38,433 bases of DNA from assembly GCA_903864275.1 (NCBI GenBank), contig CAIPFE010000013.1:1-38433 (forward strand), given 5' to 3'. Within the stretch, counting starts at the first letter, position 1; every line of letters starts with the position of its first letter. Both the position numbers and the translations under genes were made by a program. The notes beneath the pieces are model-generated. The model was not told the DNA's origin and ran no database searches. It saw nothing but the letters and a program-made list of their open reading frames with translations. Positions 15,562-24,120 of this stretch are shown piece by piece. The stretch is from an uncultured Mucilaginibacter sp. (GTDB lineage: Bacteria > Bacteroidota > Bacteroidia > Sphingobacteriales > Sphingobacteriaceae).

Positions 15562-17028
15562 ATGGGCACCTACATCGGCATACTTATAATAGCTTCGCCA
15601 TTTTTAATCGCGTCTTGTGCGGGCTATTGGAAGTTATTTCAAAAAGCCGGCCGGCCCGGCTGGGAATCCCTCATCCCATTTTACTCAAGCTATGTGATGC
15701 TTAAATTGAGCGGGAGGCCCGCATGGTGGGTTATCTGGTTTTTTATCCCGTTGGCAAGCCTCATAGTGGGCGCAGGTATCGTAATTGATTTTATAAAATC
15801 GTATGGAAAGTTTACAACGAGGGACCGTGCGGCCGCCATACTTTTAGGGTTTATTTATTTGCCGAAATGGGGCTTTGAAAGCAAGACGCAATACGTTGGC
15901 CAGTCGGCATCTCCAGATTTTAAGAAAAACTATCCAAAAAGCGCAAAACATTCGTCCGTTTTTGAATGGAGTCAAGGGTTGCTTTTCGCGGTGATTACCG
16001 CTATGTTTATCCGTGCATTTTTTATCGAGGCCTATGTAATGCCAACGCCATCAATGGAAAGGACGCTTTTAGTTGGCGACCATATTTTTGTCAGTAAAGT
16101 AAATTATGGCGCAAGGACACCAATGACACCCATAAGCTTTCCGTTTGCTCATAATACATTGCCCAATTTTTATGTGAGATCGTATTGGGATGGATTTGAG
16201 TTGCCTTATTTTCGCTTGCCTGGCTTTAGCAATATAAAAAGTGGCGATGTGATCGTTTTTAATTACCCGCAGGACACCATAAACAACCGGCCGGTTGATA
16301 AGCGTGAAAATTATATAAAACGCTGCGAGGGCATTGCCGGCGATACCGTAAGTATGGTTGATGGGCAAGCTTACATCGATGGAAAAGCGCAGGAAATCCC
16401 ACCGGATGGGCAACTTGAATACACTTATAAAACCATTGGCTCCGACGTTAAACCAGAGCTTTTGAGTGAACTCCATATCACAGCTTATGAAGGCCACCAG
16501 TACCCTGCGATGACAAAAGCATCGGCAGGAATTTTAAAGGGGTATGCGAATATCAAAGCACTTATGCCGGTTATTTCACCAAAAGGGGTATCGGATTCTT
16601 TGAACCCTGTTTTTCCGCATGTATATCCTTTGCATGTAATGTTAACCAAAACATTACCTGACTATAAATGGAACGTGGATAACTTTGGACCGATCGTCGT
16701 ACCCAAAAAAGGATGGACGGTAAAACTGGACAGCATGACCTTCCCGCTTTATGAGCGCTGCATCGAAGTTTATGAAAACAATAAATTAAAGGTGGTAAAT
16801 GGCGATATTTTTATAAACGGCCAAAAAACAAATACCTATACTTTTAAAATGAACTATTACTGGACGATCGGCGATAACCTGCATGATTCCGAAGATTCGC
16901 GCTTCTGGGGCTTCGTACCCGAAGACCATGTTGTCGGCAAGGCCCTGTTTATATGGATGAGCTGGGATAGCGATGCCGGGTTATTGCACAAAATAAGATG
17001 GGACAGGTTTTTACGGGGGGTAAATTAA
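15562..17028 (+). CDS. lepB: Signal peptidase I with N-terminal DUF5684-like membrane domain (second paralogue)
   Basis: A 488-residue fusion. The first about 110 residues form a membrane domain with helices near 4-20, 54-76 and 90-103 and the signature KAGRPGWESLIPFYSSYVML, which resembles DUF5684. The rest is a complete signal peptidase I: PTPSMERTLLVGD with Ser164, ENYIKRCEGIAGD with Lys253, and box E GDNLHDSEDSRFWGFVP. Box E differs from the first paralogue and from E. coli by Leu in place of the Arg after G-D-N. It probably cleaves a subset of precursors. A tandem duplicate of the gene upstream, it could have a specialised role. Confidence 0.93.
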   Translation: MGTYIGILIIASPFLIASCAGYWKLFQKAGRPGWESLIPFYSSYVMLKLSGRPAWWVIWFFIPLASLIVGAGIVIDFIKSYGKFTTRDRAAAILLGFIYLPKWGFESKTQYVGQSASPDFKKNYPKSAKHSSVFEWSQGLLFAVITAMFIRAFFIEAYVMPTPSMERTLLVGDHIFVSKVNYGARTPMTPISFPFAHNTLPNFYVRSYWDGFELPYFRLPGFSNIKSGDVIVFNYPQDTINNRPVDKRENYIKRCEGIAGDTVSMVDGQAYIDGKAQEIPPDGQLEYTYKTIGSDVKPELLSELHITAYEGHQYPAMTKASAGILKGYANIKALMPVISPKGVSDSLNPVFPHVYPLHVMLTKTLPDYKWNVDNFGPIVVPKKGWTVKLDSMTFPLYERCIEVYENNKLKVVNGDIFINGQKTNTYTFKMNYYWTIGDNLHDSEDSRFWGFVPEDHVVGKALFIWMSWDSDAGLLHKIRWDRFLRGVN

Positions 17029-17036
17029 CCCTTTCT

Positions 17037-17142
17037 GTCATTGCGAACGAGGAACGAGTGAAGCAATCTCCTCGCAATGCACGCCTGTTATCTGTCAGCG
17101 ACGAGATTGCTTCTCCGCCTGTCGGCGGATCGCAATGACAAA
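17037..17142. repeat. REP-like inverted repeat (GTCATTGCGA family), copy 1
   Basis: It begins GTCATTGCGAACGAGGAACG, carries GAAGCAATCTC and its complement GAGATTGCTTC in the middle, and ends CGCAATGACAAA. The same family recurs at 21990-22086. This type of imperfect palindrome is widespread in bacterial genomes. It lies between convergent genes (lepB and ldh). Confidence 0.85.
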
Positions 17143-17189
17143 AGTTCGTTATCGATATTTGAAATCTCCCCAGTAGTGTGATGGTTTTT

Positions 17190-18263
17190 TTATATATGGC
17201 TTAGTCCAAACCGGGTAGCCAACCCATTTAGATCATTAACCACTTCATCAACCAGCGGGATGCCGTTTTTCCTCCTGTCAATTTCCGCTTCCAGTTCCGG
17301 CTCACCGGGGATAATAACTTTTTGATTGGGATCAATTGTTGATGCCGACTTAAACCGCGCTATCCAGTTATCCAGGTGTGCTTTAAATTCATCAACCGGG
17401 CGGAAACCATCCACACGCATGGCGCCGACGAAATGGCCGATGCCCAAACCGACCGGATCAGCCGGCGGCTCCAAAAAAGAAACAAAAGGCGGTACCCATG
17501 GCCCGTAATTAGCGCCGGATAATACAGCCGAAAGTATATCAACCGTAGCGCTCAAACCAAAACCTTTATGGCTGCCATGCTCCCTGTCGCCACCCAGGGG
17601 CAATAATGAGCCGCCATTTTTTAAAGCATGCGGATCGGTGGTAACATCGCCTTTGGCATCCTGTATCCATCCCTCCGGAACCTTTTTGCCCATGCGCTGG
17701 GCTATTTCAAGCTTGCCATTGGCTGCGGCAGATGTAGCCATATCAACAACTACAGGCGGATATTTGCCTGCCGGGAAGGCATAGCACATGGGGTTGGTGC
17801 CCAGTAAACGTTCATTTGAAAAAGTCGGCGCCACCAACGGACTGGCGTTCGTCATAGCAAAACCGATCATATCTTTTTCAACGGCCATTAAAGTATGATA
17901 ACCCGCAATACCAAAATGGTTGGAGTTACGCACCGATACCCAACCTGAACCATACTGCTCAGCCTTTTGTATAGCTAAACGCATGGCGAAAGGCGCAACA
18001 ACCAGCCCTAAACCGGCATCGCCATCAACGGTTGCGGTGGTAGGTGTTTCGTGAACGATGGTTATATTGGGTTTGGTATTGATGCGTTTATTTTCCCATA
18101 AACGCACATAGCCAATTAAACGGGCAACACCATGTGAATCAATGCCGCGAAGATCAGAGAGCAGCAAAACATCGGCAGCAAGCGCAGCATGTTCATCGCT
18201 GCAGCCCATGGACAGGAAGATGTTTTGGGTGAAGGAGCGGAGGGTGGATTCGTAAATGAGCAT
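17190..18263 (-). CDS. Ldh-family (malate/L-lactate-type) NAD(P)-dependent dehydrogenase
   Basis: A 357-residue member of the Ldh_2 superfamily, which does not use a classical Rossmann fold. Seen in order: LRGIDSHGVARLIGYV (about 38-53), ATVDGDAGLGLVVA, the active-site segment RNSNHFGIAGYH, LGTNPMCYAFPAG, VVDMATSAAANGKLE and the closing GDREHGSHKGFGLS. The family oxidises 2-hydroxyacids such as malate, lactate, ureidoglycolate or sulfolactate; the substrate here is unknown. It is the first of a run of minus-strand genes but is separated by only 35 bases from the upstream hydrolase gene, so they may share a transcript. Confidence 0.9.
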   Translation of the reverse strand: MLIYESTLRSFTQNIFLSMGCSDEHAALAADVLLLSDLRGIDSHGVARLIGYVRLWENKRINTKPNITIVHETPTTATVDGDAGLGLVVAPFAMRLAIQKAEQYGSGWVSVRNSNHFGIAGYHTLMAVEKDMIGFAMTNASPLVAPTFSNERLLGTNPMCYAFPAGKYPPVVVDMATSAAANGKLEIAQRMGKKVPEGWIQDAKGDVTTDPHALKNGGSLLPLGGDREHGSHKGFGLSATVDILSAVLSGANYGPWVPPFVSFLEPPADPVGLGIGHFVGAMRVDGFRPVDEFKAHLDNWIARFKSASTIDPNQKVIIPGEPELEAEIDRRKNGIPLVDEVVNDLNGLATRFGLSHI

Positions 18264-18298
18264 GTTGCAAATATAACAAGCTTTAGGGTAGGCGAAAC

Positions 18299-18835
18299 TT
18301 ATCCATCCAGTTGCTTTAACAATTTTAATCCCTCATCCCACTCTCCAAACCCAGACGCCACATTAATATGCCCGGCCTCGCCGACATTTACAAATTCACT
18401 GCCCCAGCTATCGGCAAATAGTTTGGCGCGGTCAAACTTTACATAATAGTCATTTGTGCTTGCTGCAACGATTGATTTAAATGGCAATTGTATAAGCGGT
18501 ACCGGGGCAAAGCCGCTTGTCCCCGGCGGGTAAGTTTCAGCTTCAGTATCACTTGGCCCAACCAATAAGGCGCCTTTTATATTTATATTAAATTTCTGCG
18601 CCCAGTAGGCTATTGTGGAACAGGCCAGGCTGTGGCCGACAAGTAACACCCGTGTGGGGTCGTATTTTTTAACTTCATTATTGATATTTTCAATCCAGTC
18701 GGCGCATACCGGTGCATCCCATTCTTTTTGTTCAACACGGGTGAAATTAAATTGCTTTTCCCATAAAGATTGCCAGTGCTGCGGCCCGGAACTGCCCAGA
18801 CCTGGGATGATGAGGATGATGGATTGAAAAGTCAT
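18299..18835 (-). CDS. RBBP9/YdeN-type serine hydrolase
   Basis: A 178-residue small alpha/beta hydrolase. The N-terminal LIIPGLGSSGPQHWQSLWE is the diagnostic RBBP9/YdeN opening. The nucleophile elbow is LVGHSLAC with Ser69, and the triad is completed by Asp129 (STNDYYV) and His156 (EAGHINVASG). The G-x-W at the end of the first segment is also typical. It acts in the cytosol on small esters; the natural substrate is unknown. It is 73 bases from bshC, on the same strand, with a 35-base gap to the Ldh gene. Confidence 0.92.
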   Translation of the reverse strand: MTFQSIILIIPGLGSSGPQHWQSLWEKQFNFTRVEQKEWDAPVCADWIENINNEVKKYDPTRVLLVGHSLACSTIAYWAQKFNINIKGALLVGPSDTEAETYPPGTSGFAPVPLIQLPFKSIVAASTNDYYVKFDRAKLFADSWGSEFVNVGEAGHINVASGFGEWDEGLKLLKQLDG

Positions 18836-18908
18836 AGACTATAAAAATAACCTTTTAAGTAAATAAGATCAGCGAAATCATTTTAATCATTTAAATCAAC
18901 GGTTCAGA

Positions 18909-20501
18909 TTAATCCTCCGTCAGCACCGTAAACTTAAATTCCAGCGGTTCGAAATTTCGGATGAGCTCGTCGATAAAGCTTTGCCCCCATTTTACATAAA
19001 ATAAGCCAAAATTTTCGGTGCGTTCTTGTAAGCTGTCTTTTGGGAAAAGATCAGCTTTGATATGTTCCACCTGCTCCAGGCGGGTATGGTAATTTATCTT
19101 TTCAGCCTTAACCAGTTTTTTCTCCAGGTTATCAATGGCATGTTTCAGCCGGGCCTGTACCGCGTCGGCCGAGGGTGCAAGGGTGCGGTCAATTTTATAG
19201 GCACGCAGTTTTATTTTCTCAAAAATGCCGGATAGTTCGCGCCATTCTTCGGACAAGCTTAAGCTATGTGTACTGTGCCTTTTTATCCAGTCATTTTTTA
19301 TGTGATCACAGCTTTTAAAAAGGTCGGCTGGCTGCAGTTCCATCTTAGTGATCTTCGCTGCCGTTTCTTTGTCGATAACCAGTCCTGAATTGCGGAGGAT
19401 GAGGATCGGAAAATTAACTTTATAATGATCGAAAGTTGATTTCAGCTCAAGCCAGTAAACTATCTCGGCGCCGCCGCCGATATAAGCGATATTTGGTAAA
19501 ATACATTCCTGGTACAGCGGGCGCATCACCACATTGGGACTAAACCTTTCAGGATGCTGGTTGATCTCCTGTTTTAGTTCCACTTCCGAAAAACCGATTT
19601 CGGTATTTAATATCCTGTATTTATCTTTTTCAAACACAATGCGTTCGCGCAGGCCGTCCAGCAAATAAAAGAAATTTATCTCGCGCGGGTTAACCTGCAC
19701 GTGTACGCCCAGTTGCTGCAATTTTTCGTTAGTGGCGCTTATGTTTTTAAAGCTGTTTTGTTCTATAATATCAGCTTCAATTATTGGTGCGAATTGCGTT
19801 TTAAATTCATGGTCATCGGCATCGATAACCACAAGCCCGTATTGGCCAAACAGCGCATTAACAAGGTAACGGGTGGCATCCGCCAACTTGCCAAATTTTG
19901 TATAGGCAGTTTCAACGATTTCAGCAAGTTCGTGGGCATGTTTTTCAATTCCTAAAGCGCCTTTATACTGGTTCAGGGCCTGGCGCATAGTTTCGGGGTT
20001 TATGCGCCCCGTGGCGCCCGAGGCCTCGAGCCACCAATGCACCTTTTTGCCGCCTATATTGGTATAATTTATCTCTGCAAAATCGTGGTCTTCGGAAGCC
20101 ATCCAATAAACCGGCACAAAATTTTTATCTGGAAAAGCTTCTTTTAGCTGCCGCGATAATTTTATTACTGTTACAATTTTATAGATAAAATACAGCGGGC
20201 CTGCGAAGATGTTAAGCTGGTGCCCGGTGGTGATTGTAAAAGTGTTGGGGGATTTTAAGAGAGAAATATTGTCCAAAACCACTTTCGAGTAGTCGACTTG
20301 CCCGTTGTATTGTTTGTTGAGTATATCAAACAATAACTGACGGTCCGCAATAACTTTTTTATTTTCAAACAGCTCTGCAAAGCCTTTTAAATCCGGGCGG
20401 TAACTATAAAATGAGCGGAGTTCGGGATTATTTTCGAGATAATCGATAACGGTTGGGGAGAATGATCCGGTGTCTTTATAGTCTATACAGGAGGCTTCCA
20501 T
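18909..20501 (-). CDS. bshC: Bacillithiol biosynthesis cysteine-adding enzyme BshC
   Basis: A 530-residue enzyme that adds L-cysteine to glucosaminyl-malate, the last step of bacillithiol synthesis. Family segments are ITTGHQLNIFAGPLYFIYKI (about 94-113), VPVYWMASEDHDFAEINY (about 125-142), VVMRPLYQECILPNIAYIGG and the predicted coiled coil near the C-terminus (about 415-475), followed by LQERTENFGLFYVKWG. The length matches the family. Bacillithiol is the low-molecular-weight thiol of many Firmicutes and Bacteroidota. Its partners bshA and bshB are not in the window. The gene is preceded by a low-complexity ATTTCGGATGTTCG spacer that separates it from rimO. Confidence 0.95.
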   Translation of the reverse strand: MEASCIDYKDTGSFSPTVIDYLENNPELRSFYSYRPDLKGFAELFENKKVIADRQLLFDILNKQYNGQVDYSKVVLDNISLLKSPNTFTITTGHQLNIFAGPLYFIYKIVTVIKLSRQLKEAFPDKNFVPVYWMASEDHDFAEINYTNIGGKKVHWWLEASGATGRINPETMRQALNQYKGALGIEKHAHELAEIVETAYTKFGKLADATRYLVNALFGQYGLVVIDADDHEFKTQFAPIIEADIIEQNSFKNISATNEKLQQLGVHVQVNPREINFFYLLDGLRERIVFEKDKYRILNTEIGFSEVELKQEINQHPERFSPNVVMRPLYQECILPNIAYIGGGAEIVYWLELKSTFDHYKVNFPILILRNSGLVIDKETAAKITKMELQPADLFKSCDHIKNDWIKRHSTHSLSLSEEWRELSGIFEKIKLRAYKIDRTLAPSADAVQARLKHAIDNLEKKLVKAEKINYHTRLEQVEHIKADLFPKDSLQERTENFGLFYVKWGQSFIDELIRNFEPLEFKFTVLTED

Positions 20502-20550
20502 TTTGATTTCGGATGTTCGATTTCGGATTTCGGATGTTCGATTTCAGATT
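20502..20550. repeat. Low-complexity spacer of TTTCGGATGTTCGA repeats
   Basis: The words TTTCGGATGTTCGATTTCGG are repeated in tandem upstream of bshC. A similar short tract (TTCGGAATTTCGGAATTTCG) occurs at 15220-15245 after the first lepB. It has no coding potential. Confidence 0.7.
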
Positions 20551-20643
20551 TAAAAAAAGCCTGGTTCAAAACACCAATAAATATAGCGTCCGAATTTAGA
20601 TTTTTAATTTCTAAAACAAAGAGCGGGAAAAGCCAAAAACAGT

Positions 20644-21978
20644 TTATTTTACAATATGTCCATAAAGATCGAAGTCTTCGGCGGTATCTATTTTCACATT
20701 TACAAAGCTCCCGATGGTAGCGTAATCTACTTTGGCGTCAATTAAAACTTCGTTATCTACCTCGGGGGAATCATATTCAGTACGGCCGACGAAATAACTG
20801 CCGTCCTTTTTATCGATCAAAACTTTGTAGGTATTGCCAATCTTCTCCTGGTTCTTTTCAAAGGAAATTTCCTGCTGAATTTCCATAATGGCGTCTGCGC
20901 GCTGCTGTTTTACCTCAGCAGGCACATCATCAATCAATGAGTAGGCATGCGTTTTTTCCTCGTGCGAGTAGGTGAAACAACCCAGCCGGTCGAACTTTGT
21001 TGCCTCCACCCATTGCTGCATTTCTTCAAAATCTTGTTCGGTCTCGCCGGGGTAGCCGGTGATCAGCGTGGTGCGCATGGCAATCCCGAGTACTTTATCG
21101 CGGATAGTATTTACCAGGTCAATGGTTTTTTGTTTGGTGATGCCACGGCGCATGGATTTAAGCATATTATCGCTGATATGCTGCAATGGCATATCCATAT
21201 ACTTGCAGATATTATCCCGCTCCTTCATCACATCCAAAATTTCCATCGGGAAACCTGAAGGATAAGCATACTGCAGCCTGATCCACTCGATACCGTCCAC
21301 ATCCGAAAGGCGGCGAAGCAATTCGTCCAGATTACGTTTGCCGTATATATCAAGACCATAATAGGTTAGGTCCTGCGCAATTAATATAAGTTCCTTCGTA
21401 CCGTTTTTGGCAAGGTTTTGAGCATCTTTTACCAGTTGCTCAATGGGCTGGGAAAGGTGCTTACCCCGCATCAGCGGTATGGCGCAAAATGAGCAGGGGC
21501 GGTTGCAGCCTTCGGCAATTTTAAAATATGCAAAGTGCGAAGGCGTTGTTAACAGCCGTTCGCCAATCAATTCATGCTTGTAGTCAGCGCCAACTGATCT
21601 TAGTAAGTTTTGAAGGTCGTTTGTTCCGAAGTAAGCATCAATATTGGTGATCTCCGCTTCCAGTTCGGGTTTGTAGCGTTCCGAAAGGCAGCCGGTAACG
21701 ATAACTTTCCCAACTTTGCCCTGGTCTTTTAGTTCGCTGTATTGTAAAATGGTATCGATGGATTCCTGTTTGGCGTTATCAATGAAGCCGCAGGTATTTA
21801 TTACGATGATGTCATCATTCCTAATCTTATTATCCTCATGCACCACATTAAAGTTATTGCCTTTAAGCTGACCCATCAGGATTTCGGAGTCGTAAATATT
21901 TTTTGAGCAGCCGAGGGTGACTACGTTTACACGTGGTTTGGTTTTTATTATTGGATCGTTGATTGATTTTGTTCTCAT
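20644..21978 (-). CDS. rimO: Ribosomal protein S12 methylthiotransferase RimO
   Basis: A 444-residue radical-SAM enzyme that adds a methylthio group to the conserved aspartate of ribosomal protein S12. Its N-terminal Fe-S domain holds Cys24 (TLGCSKN), Cys63 (NTCGFIDNAKQESID) and Cys97 (VTGCLSER). The radical-SAM cluster motif is C158-x3-C162-x2-C165 (GCNRPCSFCAIPLMRG), and a TRAM domain closes the C-terminus. The ATG at 21978 is preferred. The frame continues upstream to 22044 but that part is encoded by the REP-like repeat. It is downstream of ftsY, separated only by that repeat. Confidence 0.95.
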   Translation of the reverse strand: MRTKSINDPIIKTKPRVNVVTLGCSKNIYDSEILMGQLKGNNFNVVHEDNKIRNDDIIVINTCGFIDNAKQESIDTILQYSELKDQGKVGKVIVTGCLSERYKPELEAEITNIDAYFGTNDLQNLLRSVGADYKHELIGERLLTTPSHFAYFKIAEGCNRPCSFCAIPLMRGKHLSQPIEQLVKDAQNLAKNGTKELILIAQDLTYYGLDIYGKRNLDELLRRLSDVDGIEWIRLQYAYPSGFPMEILDVMKERDNICKYMDMPLQHISDNMLKSMRRGITKQKTIDLVNTIRDKVLGIAMRTTLITGYPGETEQDFEEMQQWVEATKFDRLGCFTYSHEEKTHAYSLIDDVPAEVKQQRADAIMEIQQEISFEKNQEKIGNTYKVLIDKKDGSYFVGRTEYDSPEVDNEVLIDAKVDYATIGSFVNVKIDTAEDFDLYGHIVK

Positions 21979-21989
21979 TATGTTCCAAT

Positions 21990-22086
21990 TTGTCATTGCG
22001 AGGAGGAACGACGAAACAATCTCGTCGTCGTCCATAACCGTCACCTGTAAGCGAAGAGATTGCCACGCTACGCTCGCGATGACAAA
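21990..22086. repeat. REP-like inverted repeat (GTCATTGCGA family), copy 2
   Basis: It opens TTTGTCATTGCGAGGAGGAA and closes CGATGACAAA, with AACAATCTCG and AGAGATTGCC in the middle. It matches the layout of 17037-17142. It fills almost the whole gap between the ftsY stop and the rimO start, so it would lie inside a shared transcript and could reduce rimO expression or stabilise upstream mRNA. Confidence 0.85.
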
Positions 22087-22095
22087 GTTTGTTTA

Positions 22096-23061
22096 TTATT
22101 GTTTAAACAGGCTATCTACGAATGCCTGGCGATCAAATAATTGCAGATCATCTTTACTCTCTCCTACCCCAATATATTTTACCGGTATCTTAAACTGGTC
22201 GGATATGCCTATTACCACCCCGCCTTTTGCCGTGCCATCCAGTTTTGTTAGTGCGAGGGCATTTACGGCTGTTGCGTCGGTAAATTGTTTACATTGCTCA
22301 ATGGCGTTTTGCCCTGTCGACGCATCAAGCACCAGCAATATCTCGTGCGGCGCGCCGGGGACTACCTTTTGCATCACATTTTTTATCTTGGTAAGCTCGT
22401 TCATCAGGCCCACCTTATTATGTAAACGGCCTGCGGTATCAATAATGGCAACATCGTCGCCGTTGGCTACGGCCGAGCGTAAGGTATCATAAGCAACCGA
22501 AGCCGGGTCAGAGCCCATGGGCTGCGCTACCACTTTTACACCCACACGTTCACCCCATAATTGTATCTGGCCAACGGCCGCCGCGCGGAAGGTATCTGCG
22601 GCGCCTATTACCACTTTGTTGCCCGCCTGTTTTAACTTATGGGCTAGTTTGCCAATGGTGGTGGTTTTACCCACGCCATTCACACCTACCACCATAATTA
22701 CATAAGGCTTATGATTGCCATATTCAAAATTCGAAAAATCGTTGCTGTTATTTTCGGCTAATAATTGCTGAATTTCATCTTTCAGCAAGCCATTCAGTTC
22801 GCTGGTGCTTACATATTTGTCACGGGCTACCCGGGCTTGTATGCGGTCGATGATCTTTAATGTTGTTTTGACACCGACGTCTGATGTTACCAAAACTTCT
22901 TCCAGTTCGTCAAGCACATCATCATCAACGGTCGATTTACCGGCTATTACCTTGGTGATCTTTGAAAAAAAGTTATCCTTGGTTTTTTCCAAACCGGTAT
23001 CCAGCGCCTCCTGTTCCTGCGGCGTGCTTTCCTTTTTCTTGAAAAAATCGAATAGTCCCAT
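22096..23061 (-). CDS. ftsY: Signal recognition particle receptor FtsY
   Basis: A 321-residue SRP GTPase. An acidic/basic N-terminal A region of only about 40 residues leads into the N-domain helices and the G domain. G1 is GVNGVGKTTTIGKL (about 126-139), followed by DTFRAAAVGQ, the G3 DTAGRLHNKVGLMNEL and the G4 TKLDGTAKGGVVIG. It docks the Ffh-ribosome complex at the SecYEG translocon. The short A region is normal for Bacteroidota. It is followed by rimO and preceded by DUF4295, as in related genomes. Confidence 0.97.
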   Translation of the reverse strand: MGLFDFFKKKESTPQEQEALDTGLEKTKDNFFSKITKVIAGKSTVDDDVLDELEEVLVTSDVGVKTTLKIIDRIQARVARDKYVSTSELNGLLKDEIQQLLAENNSNDFSNFEYGNHKPYVIMVVGVNGVGKTTTIGKLAHKLKQAGNKVVIGAADTFRAAAVGQIQLWGERVGVKVVAQPMGSDPASVAYDTLRSAVANGDDVAIIDTAGRLHNKVGLMNELTKIKNVMQKVVPGAPHEILLVLDASTGQNAIEQCKQFTDATAVNALALTKLDGTAKGGVVIGISDQFKIPVKYIGVGESKDDLQLFDRQAFVDSLFKQ

Positions 23062-23064
23062 TTT

Positions 23065-23170
23065 TGCCTCACCTAAATCCTCTCCAAAGGAGAGGACTTT
23101 TAGAATTTAGTTACCTGCGTTCACCATCCCGCTTCTTCACCCTCTCCTTTGGAGAGGGCAGGGTGAGGCA
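23065..23170. repeat. Inverted repeat of the CCTCTCCAAAGGAGAGG family
   Basis: TGCCTCACC at 23065-23073 pairs with GGTGAGGCA at 23162-23170. Inside lie two small palindromes, CCTCTCCAAAGGAGAGG and CCTCTCCTTTGGAGAGG. It occupies the gap between DUF4295 and ftsY. Repeats with this sequence are common in Bacteroidota genomes. Confidence 0.8.
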
Positions 23171-23230
23171 AACAAAAAAAGCCTTCCCGTTATCACAAGA
23201 TGGCTTTTATATTTTGATCAAACCGACCGG

Positions 23231-23392
23231 TTATAATTTCCCGGCGATCGCGTCTTTTATAAAATCGTTAGCTACGATCTGTGTTTTAAATGAGTAAGCA
23301 CCTGTACGCGGCGATTTCACCATGGTGATCACTTTTGAATAATCTTTGCCTTTACCTGCTACTTTCAGCGTTGCAACTACTTTCTTTGCCAT
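23231..23392 (-). CDS. DUF4295 small ribosome-associated protein
   Basis: A 53-residue basic protein (begins MAKKVVATLKVAGKGKDYSK, ends DFIKDAIAGKL). It matches the DUF4295 family, found only in Bacteroidota and almost always next to rpmB and rpmG. The product has been reported as a ribosomal subunit protein of this phylum in the Flavobacterium ribosome structure (as I recall, named bL38), which fits its basic charge and position. That role is from memory, not from this sequence. The start ATG is preceded by an A-rich leader without a Shine-Dalgarno. A palindrome (23408-23425) separates it from rpmG. Confidence 0.85.
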   Translation of the reverse strand: MAKKVVATLKVAGKGKDYSKVITMVKSPRTGAYSFKTQIVANDFIKDAIAGKL

Positions 23393-23407
23393 CTCTTTTA
23401 ATTTTGA

Positions 23408-23425
23408 TCCCGATAGCTATCGGGA
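23408..23425. repeat. Short palindrome TCCCGATAGCTATCGGGA
   Basis: An 18-base perfect palindrome in the gap between rpmG and DUF4295. It differs from the palindrome at 9531-9548 at one central base. The gap also holds short ATTATTGAATTAGTGAAT words. Confidence 0.75.
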
Positions 23426-23469
23426 AGTGAATTATTGAATTAGTGAATCGATTAACTCAATCAACCAAT

Positions 23470-23652
23470 TTATTTAATTTCCTTATGAACTGTTACTTTT
23501 CTTAAAACCGGGTTGAATTTCTTCATTTCCAGCCGTTCAGTTGTATTTTTTTTGTTCTTGGTCGTAATATAACGCGACATACCAGGCATGCCGCTTGTTT
23601 TATGCTCGGTGCATTCTAAAATTACCTGAACCCTGTTGCCTTTTTTAGCCAT
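23470..23652 (-). CDS. rpmG: 50S ribosomal protein L33
   Basis: A 60-residue L33 protein of the large ribosomal subunit ([20 protein letters not shown] at the N-terminus, [20 protein letters not shown] in the middle). It has only one Cys (C14) and lacks the zinc-binding CxxC pairs, so it is the zinc-free form. It lies between rpmB upstream and DUF4295 downstream, the standard order for the phylum. The protein binds 23S rRNA near the E-site. Confidence 0.96.
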   Translation of the reverse strand: MAKKGNRVQVILECTEHKTSGMPGMSRYITTKNKKNTTERLEMKKFNPVLRKVTVHKEIK

Positions 23653-23741
23653 CTTTTTAATTATTGAATTGGTGAATTATTGAATTAGTGATTTGAGTGT
23701 TGTAAAAAACCACTCACCATTCACCACTCACTACTCACCTA
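23653..23741. repeat. Short-word low-complexity spacer between rpmB and rpmG
   Basis: The repeated words ATTGAATTGGTGAATTATTG and, on the other side, ACCATTCACCACTCACTACTC face each other and could form an imperfect stem in the rpmB-rpmG transcript. The same words flank the structured element near 10083 and 10500. Confidence 0.65.
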
Positions 23742-23975
23742 TTAAATGTATCCCTTTTTTACAAATTTACTGATACAGGCAGATATACCATTTTTGCTGA
23801 TAGTTTTTACAGCCGAAGTTGAAACCTTCAGGGTTATCCACTTATCTTCCTCAGGAATATAAAACTTCTTAAGCTTTAAGTTTGGATGAAACCTGCGTTT
23901 GGTTTTTACGTTCGAGTTTGAAACGTTATTACCAACCAAAGATCCTTTTCCTGTTAGATCACAAATTCTTGACAT
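23742..23975 (-). CDS. rpmB: 50S ribosomal protein L28
   Basis: A 77-residue L28 protein, a basic large-subunit component ([20 protein letters not shown], then [20 protein letters not shown] and a C-terminal [21 protein letters not shown] segment; the visible text reads [19 protein letters not shown]). It is the first gene of the rpmB-rpmG-DUF4295-ftsY-rimO group on the minus strand, so the promoter should lie in 23976-24060. The stop of the upstream toxin gene (24121) leaves only about 145 bases, which are AT-rich. Confidence 0.96.
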   Translation of the reverse strand: MSRICDLTGKGSLVGNNVSNSNVKTKRRFHPNLKLKKFYIPEEDKWITLKVSTSAVKTISKNGISACISKFVKKGYI

Positions 23976-24120
23976 GACAAATCTTTTTAATTATACCCCT
24001 TTTTGTAAAGAGTTTGCAAATATCAGGATTTTTAGTTGAATAGGCAAGAGGGATTTTAAAAATTATTTTTGATTTATCTGGGATTAATATTATACGAGCA
24101 GGAACTATGGAATATTGGTG

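Noticed and set aside
21979..22044. N-terminal extension of RimO
   Set aside because: The added codons are encoded by a REP-like repeat, so they are not part of the protein.
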